NCBI GenBank assembly: GCA_964489215.1
Contig: CAZAYB010000040.1
Coordinates: forward strand, 1 to 16,074
Direction: 5' to 3'
DNA length: 16,074 bases
Source of the DNA: CAZAYB01 sp964489215
GTDB taxonomy: Bacteria; Planctomycetota; Phycisphaerae; Sedimentisphaerales; Anaerohalosphaeraceae
Below are positions 13,642 through 16,074 of the stretch, piece by piece. How positions within the stretch are numbered: position 1 is the first letter of the stretch; each line of letters opens with the position of its first letter. The notes beneath the pieces are model-generated. The model made no database searches. It saw only the letters and a program-made list of their open reading frames with translations, and was not told the origin of the DNA. Position numbers and translations under genes: made by a program.

Positions 13642-14253
13642 TCAATCCCTCACATATATCGCCCTTCTCCCGTTGAATCTGAATCTGCCTTTTGAGAACA
13701 TGTCCACAACCTTGGGGTATATCCTATGCTCTATTTTTATTATCCTTGAAGCGACCTCTTCCGAATCCTTGCAATCCGAGATGTCCACGGCTTCTTGCAT
13801 TATTATTGGTCCGGCATCGAGGTTGGAATCAACAAAATGGACTGTCGCACCCGAGACCTTGGCTCCATATTCGAATGCTTGCTTCTGGGCATTCATTCCG
13901 GGGAAGGATGGAAGAAGTGCGGGATGGATATTTATCATCCTGTTCTCATATCCTTTCAGTAGATTCTTTCCCTTTATTATCCTCATATATCCTGCCAAGA
14001 CAACCAATTCAACACCGTATGATTCTAGAATCCCGTATATGTGGGAATCCATCTGTTCCCTGGTATCGAAATTCTTCCTTAGGACCAATTCGACAGGTAT
14101 CCTGTTCTTTTCTGCTCTTTCGATTGCTTTGGCATAAGGACGATCTGATATTAGGACCTTTATCTTTGCATCACATCCACCCTCACTTATTGCATCGATA
14201 ATGGATTGGAAATTGCTTCCCTTCCCGGATGCAAGAATTGCTATTGCTATCAT
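13642..14253 (-). CDS. purN: Phosphoribosylglycinamide formyltransferase (GART)
   Basis: 203 residues, the usual length. This step of de novo purine synthesis transfers a formyl group from 10-formyl-THF to GAR. Motifs: AILASGKGSNFQSIID (5-20, phosphate-binding loop), VVLAGYMRII (84-93), and the catalytic set N108 and H110 in INIHPALLPSFPG with D146 in DSNLDAGPI, matching N106/H108/D144 of the E. coli enzyme. GGATGGAG lies just before the ATG at 14253 as ribosome binding site. No other purine genes are in view; its partner is a glycosyltransferase. Use of this folate enzyme rather than only formate-dependent PurT is implied, but PurT could be elsewhere. Confidence 0.95.
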   Translation of the reverse strand: MIAIAILASGKGSNFQSIIDAISEGGCDAKIKVLISDRPYAKAIERAEKNRIPVELVLRKNFDTREQMDSHIYGILESYGVELVVLAGYMRIIKGKNLLKGYENRMINIHPALLPSFPGMNAQKQAFEYGAKVSGATVHFVDSNLDAGPIIMQEAVDISDCKDSEEVASRIIKIEHRIYPKVVDMFSKGRFRFNGRRAIYVRD

Positions 14254-14417
14254 CTACTCCATCCCCATCATGGCAATCCGCAGGAATGTTGCGAATATGC
14301 CAGGTTGTGATCCATAAAAATGATATGAAATCTCCGCACACCAGCAATGGCATTTGATGCTTGCAGATTATGGATCGCAAAAGACCTGCGTTCGTTGAAA
14401 TCCATACTCACCTTTTG

Positions 14418-14427
14418 TATTTAAATA
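14418..14427 (+). promoter_or_regulatory. TATA box of the 14447 gene
   Basis: TATTTAAATA is centred 24 bases before the ATG, so a leaderless message is expected. The rest of the 193-base gap 14254-14446 holds no gene that I can support. Confidence 0.55.
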
Positions 14428-14446
14428 TTGACTTCGAACTTTTGCC

Positions 14447-15217
14447 ATGAGATTCGATATGCTTGTCTGGGTGGTCTGGGGTGTGTGCCTTTTAGCTCTC
14501 TTATACATCGAATCAGCAGGAGTCGCTTTCGTTCCGCTTGAATTAACATATCTATTGATTTTTTTGGTAGTTGCATTGCCATTTCTCCCGTTCATTCCAA
14601 TGATCATCGATGCGTTTTCAATGCTATTGGGAAGTTCGCTGACATCAACCTTCTATGGAAACAGCAAAGAGGCAGAGGAAATACTCCGGAACGGCATTCC
14701 TGCGATCGCGACCATAGAATCGATAGGAGAGACAGATAAAGCCAGTGTGACTATTAATGATCAACCATATCTCAAGCTTGTCTTTCAGATCGATGATGGA
14801 AGGAGGGAGCCATATCAGGTCGAAATGAATCTATTGGTCCCGAGAGCCAGGATTCCTGCCTTCCAACCTGGCAATAGTTTCCAGGTCAGAGTCTCAAGAG
14901 AGGATGAATCAAGGATCGTGATGTGTTCAGAACCTGAAGAGACCAGACTCCTTGAGTTTGGCAAACTGCAAAGAAGGAAGGGAGAGCCGGCAACAGCAAA
15001 ACTCATATCTATAAGAGATGCCGGGAAAAGTTCAAACTTCAAATTCTTGACAAAACTAACCTGGGAGATTCAGCCACATGGTGGGAAGAGATATCAGAAG
15101 ACATTTGAGAAGGAACTCACCACTGCGCAGGCAAGGCAGTTGAAATCAAAGGAGGGGGATTCATTCAATGCACATATCACAAAAGACAGGGATTACTTGA
15201 GCGTGGATTCGGGCTAA
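14447..15217 (+). CDS. Two-TM protein with a tandemly duplicated beta-rich domain
   Basis: 256 residues. Two TM helices (about 5-28 and 33-60) are followed by a soluble part in which the same pattern occurs twice. Domain A (about 82-160) is GIPAIATIESI, then VTINDQPYLKLVFQID, then RIPAFQPGNSFQVRVSRED. Domain B (about 178-254) is GEPATAKLISIRD, then LTKLTWEIQ, then LKSKEGDSFNAHITKDRD. Each starts G-x-P-A-x-A and ends in a G(N/D)SF...(V/I)(S/T).(E/D)D-like strand. The layout resembles uncharacterised bacterial and archaeal membrane proteins whose repeats read GxPAxAxI...VNxxPxxxL...LPxLxPGxxVxVRVDPxDPS. No enzymatic motif is seen. The start is fixed by the TATA box 24 bases upstream. It stands alone; tRNA-Lys follows on the same strand with its own promoter. 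Confidence 0.85.
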   Translation: MRFDMLVWVVWGVCLLALLYIESAGVAFVPLELTYLLIFLVVALPFLPFIPMIIDAFSMLLGSSLTSTFYGNSKEAEEILRNGIPAIATIESIGETDKASVTINDQPYLKLVFQIDDGRREPYQVEMNLLVPRARIPAFQPGNSFQVRVSREDESRIVMCSEPEETRLLEFGKLQRRKGEPATAKLISIRDAGKSSNFKFLTKLTWEIQPHGGKRYQKTFEKELTTAQARQLKSKEGDSFNAHITKDRDYLSVDSG

Positions 15218-15234
15218 GCCTTCCAAGAGAAGCC

Positions 15235-15244
15235 TTTAAATTAA
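15235..15244 (+). promoter_or_regulatory. TATA box of tRNA-Lys
   Basis: TTTAAATTAA is about 35 bases before the mature 5' end, so a leader of about 10 nt is expected. Confidence 0.5.
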
Positions 15245-15275
15245 TTTCTTAAAAGAATCCACTTGTTCTGTTTTT

Positions 15276-15391
15276 GGGCCTATAGCTCAGCTTGTTGCGG
15301 GGTTTTATTCTTCTTTGAACCCCGCACCCTGAAATGGTAGAGCGACGGACTCTTAATCCGTCAGTCGAGGGTTCGAATCCCTCTAGGCCCG
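15276..15391 (+). tRNA. tRNA-Lys(CTT) with a D-loop intron
   Basis: Removing 15293-15334 leaves a standard 74-nt cloverleaf. The acceptor is GGGCCTA/TAGGCCC with G73. The D arm is GCTC/GAGC with loop AGCTTGGTA, the anticodon arm ACGGA/TCCGT with loop CTCTTAA (anticodon CTT), the variable loop CAGTC, and the T arm GAGGG-TTCGAAT-CCCTC. There is no intron in the anticodon loop. CCA is not encoded. A T6 run at 15399-15404 follows as terminator. Confidence 0.95.
15293..15334 (+). other. tRNA-Lys intron, 42 nt, D loop position 17/17a
   Basis: BHB fold: exon TCAG (15287-15290) pairs with intron CTGA (15329-15332). Bulges are CT|T and AA|T. The intron helix is TGCGGGGTT/AACCCCGCA, preceded by a G-C pair and a U.C mismatch. 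The exon-side helix is weak, so this is a relaxed BHB. Joining gives AGCTTGGTAGAGC, the normal archaeal Lys D arm. Confidence 0.85.
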
Positions 15392-15398
15392 CTTTCCG

Positions 15399-15404
15399 TT
15401 TTTT
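15399..15404 (+). terminator. T6 terminator of tRNA-Lys
   Basis: Six T residues begin eight bases after the discriminator base. Confidence 0.5.
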
Positions 15405-15723
15405 AGTCGAGAGTTCTGATTTTGGGTGATACATCTGAGGCATGCATGCTTTCCGTTCCGGAACTGGAAGAAAAGTAAAGCAGAAGAAAGCCAATCCGAT
15501 AGAAAAGTGCCCGATTTAGTAATTTTCTATCGATGGGAAAAGTTGATTATTTTGGAGTGAATATTGCTTCGCCTTAAAACGGGAGAGTAAAAGTAAAAGA
15601 GATGTCTGTGCACTTTGAATATAATCTTTACCAGCTAGTCACTATTGCAAGAAAACAGCTAGCAGTAGCCAGGTAAGTAATATTTTGGCGGTGTAGAAAA
15701 AGTTAGTTATTCGCAGGGGAAGG
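15405..15723. other. Intergenic stretch without a recognisable gene
   Basis: No protein frame with credible composition on either strand. It contains the inverted repeat 15497-15532 and two copies of CAGCTAG (about 15632 and 15656). The rest shows no structure I can support. Confidence 0.4.
15497..15532. repeat. Perfect 10-bp inverted repeat with 16-base loop
   Basis: CGATAGAAAA (15497-15506) and TTTTCTATCG (15523-15532) are exact complements. No T-tract follows on the plus strand, so it is not an obvious terminator; it may be an operator or part of a small RNA. Confidence 0.45.
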
Positions 15724-15754
15724 ATCACCTGTTTATTCGCATACAAGGTGATTC
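15722..15754 (+). promoter_or_regulatory. Hairpin that pairs the Shine-Dalgarno with an anti-SD copy
   Basis: GGATCACCT (15722-15730) can pair with AGGTGATTC (15746-15754), nine pairs with one G.U, around a 15-nt loop. The second arm is the Shine-Dalgarno AGGTGAT of the ORF starting at 15757; the first equals the 3' end of archaeal 16S rRNA. Confidence 0.5.
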
Positions 15755-15756
15755 GA

Positions 15757-15972
15757 ATGACCCCTGAAGAAGAAAGAAGAAAATGGTTTATAAACCAATT
15801 GAAGGCCAAAGAGCGCGAATTGATCGATAAACTCGACTGCAATCGTATTAAGACTCAGAAGAAGATCTTCTATTGCGAGAATGGAAAAATCTCCTACCAA
15901 TTCGTCTATGTAAAGACTTCCAATAACATCATATTCTCCCCTCTGAGAAAATATCTTGGCATAAAAACTTAA
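15757..15972 (+). CDS. Small 71-residue protein of unknown function
   Basis: No family recognised. MTPEEERRKWFINQL opens an acidic/basic helix (about 1-26, probably a short coiled coil with ELIDKL). It is followed by CNRIKTQKKIFYC, then GKISYQFVYVKT and NIIFSPLRKYLGIKT, which look like two to three beta strands. A near-perfect Shine-Dalgarno AGGTGAT (15746-15752) lies four bases before the ATG; a GTG at 15748 would be inside the SD and is less likely. No TATA box close enough is obvious, so a longer leader carrying the SD-masking hairpin is likely. Composition is more basic and A/T-rich than the core genes. It may belong to an accessory region continuing to the right. Confidence 0.6.
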   Translation: MTPEEERRKWFINQLKAKERELIDKLDCNRIKTQKKIFYCENGKISYQFVYVKTSNNIIFSPLRKYLGIKT

Positions 15973-15983
15973 CCTCGCCAGTT

Positions 15984-16065
15984 TCAACCCTGCCCACGCT
16001 GATTCTTTGCCTCAAAACCATTTGACAGTTTGGCCTCAAACCCGGATTTGCAGGTCAATTTGACC
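15984..16065. repeat. Imperfect direct repeat and small palindrome at the right edge
   Basis: TTTGCCTCAAAACC (near 16006-16019) recurs as TTTGGCCTCAAACC (16029-16042). GGTCAA-T-TTGACC at 16053-16065 is a 6-bp inverted repeat. They could be regulatory sites of a gene beyond the window; no CDS is visible here. Confidence 0.3.
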
Positions 16066-16074
16066 ATATTTCTT

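Noticed and set aside
13574..14201. Two plus-strand ORFs opposite purN
   Set aside because: Antisense to a well-conserved enzyme and rich in Ser, Leu and Pro without any motif.
14183..14380. Minus-strand 65-residue ORF upstream of purN
   Set aside because: Overlaps the purN start in another frame and shows no recognisable motif or ribosome site.

Overview
The window is archaeal chromosome. It carries an undivided PolD large subunit (DP2), archease, many TATA boxes about 25 bases upstream of ATGs that have little or no leader, and tRNA genes without encoded CCA but with introns that fold as bulge-helix-bulge (BHB) splice sites. PolD excludes most Crenarchaeota. Five introns in three tRNAs, three of them outside the anticodon loop, recall DPANN (ARMAN/Micrarchaeota-like) or other intron-rich lineages. 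That placement is inference.

Left part (1-3060), visibly A/T-richer and accessory in look: a short coiled-coil gene that may be a transposase remnant, whose start codon lies in a perfect inverted repeat; a VTT/DedA-type membrane protein; a GrpB-family protein; and an archaeal ATPase with a C-terminal DUF234 nuclease-like domain.

Middle (3060-5460): tRNA-Ala(TGC) with an anticodon-loop and a T-loop intron; about 400 bases of G+C-richer, hairpin-rich non-coding DNA that may encode an unassigned structural RNA on the minus strand; a Na+/Ca2+-exchanger-type protein with a possible leaderless upstream mini-ORF; a 38-residue zinc-ribbon gene; and tRNA-Met(CAT) with a D-loop and an anticodon-loop intron.

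Core block (5460-14260): DP2, an unrecognised 312-residue protein, a DUF4870/Tic20-like membrane protein, then a tight plus-strand operon cysS - archease - glycosyltransferase (both junctions ATGA overlaps). It converges on a minus-strand pair purN - glycosyltransferase. Archease activates the tRNA ligase RtcB, which rejoins exons of intron-containing tRNAs, so it fits functionally with the split tRNA genes here.

Right part (14447-16074): a two-TM protein with a duplicated beta-rich domain, tRNA-Lys(CTT) with a D-loop intron, an intergenic stretch with a 10-bp inverted repeat, and a 71-residue ORF whose Shine-Dalgarno is paired with a copy of the 16S anti-SD sequence.

Most notable observations: (1) tRNA-Ala would mature with A18 and G55 in place of the near-universal G18/U55 elbow pair, and G55 lies in the BHB helix of its T-loop intron; (2) two further tRNAs with non-canonical introns; (3) the candidate structured RNA at 3399-3728; (4) the SD-sequestering hairpin near 15724.
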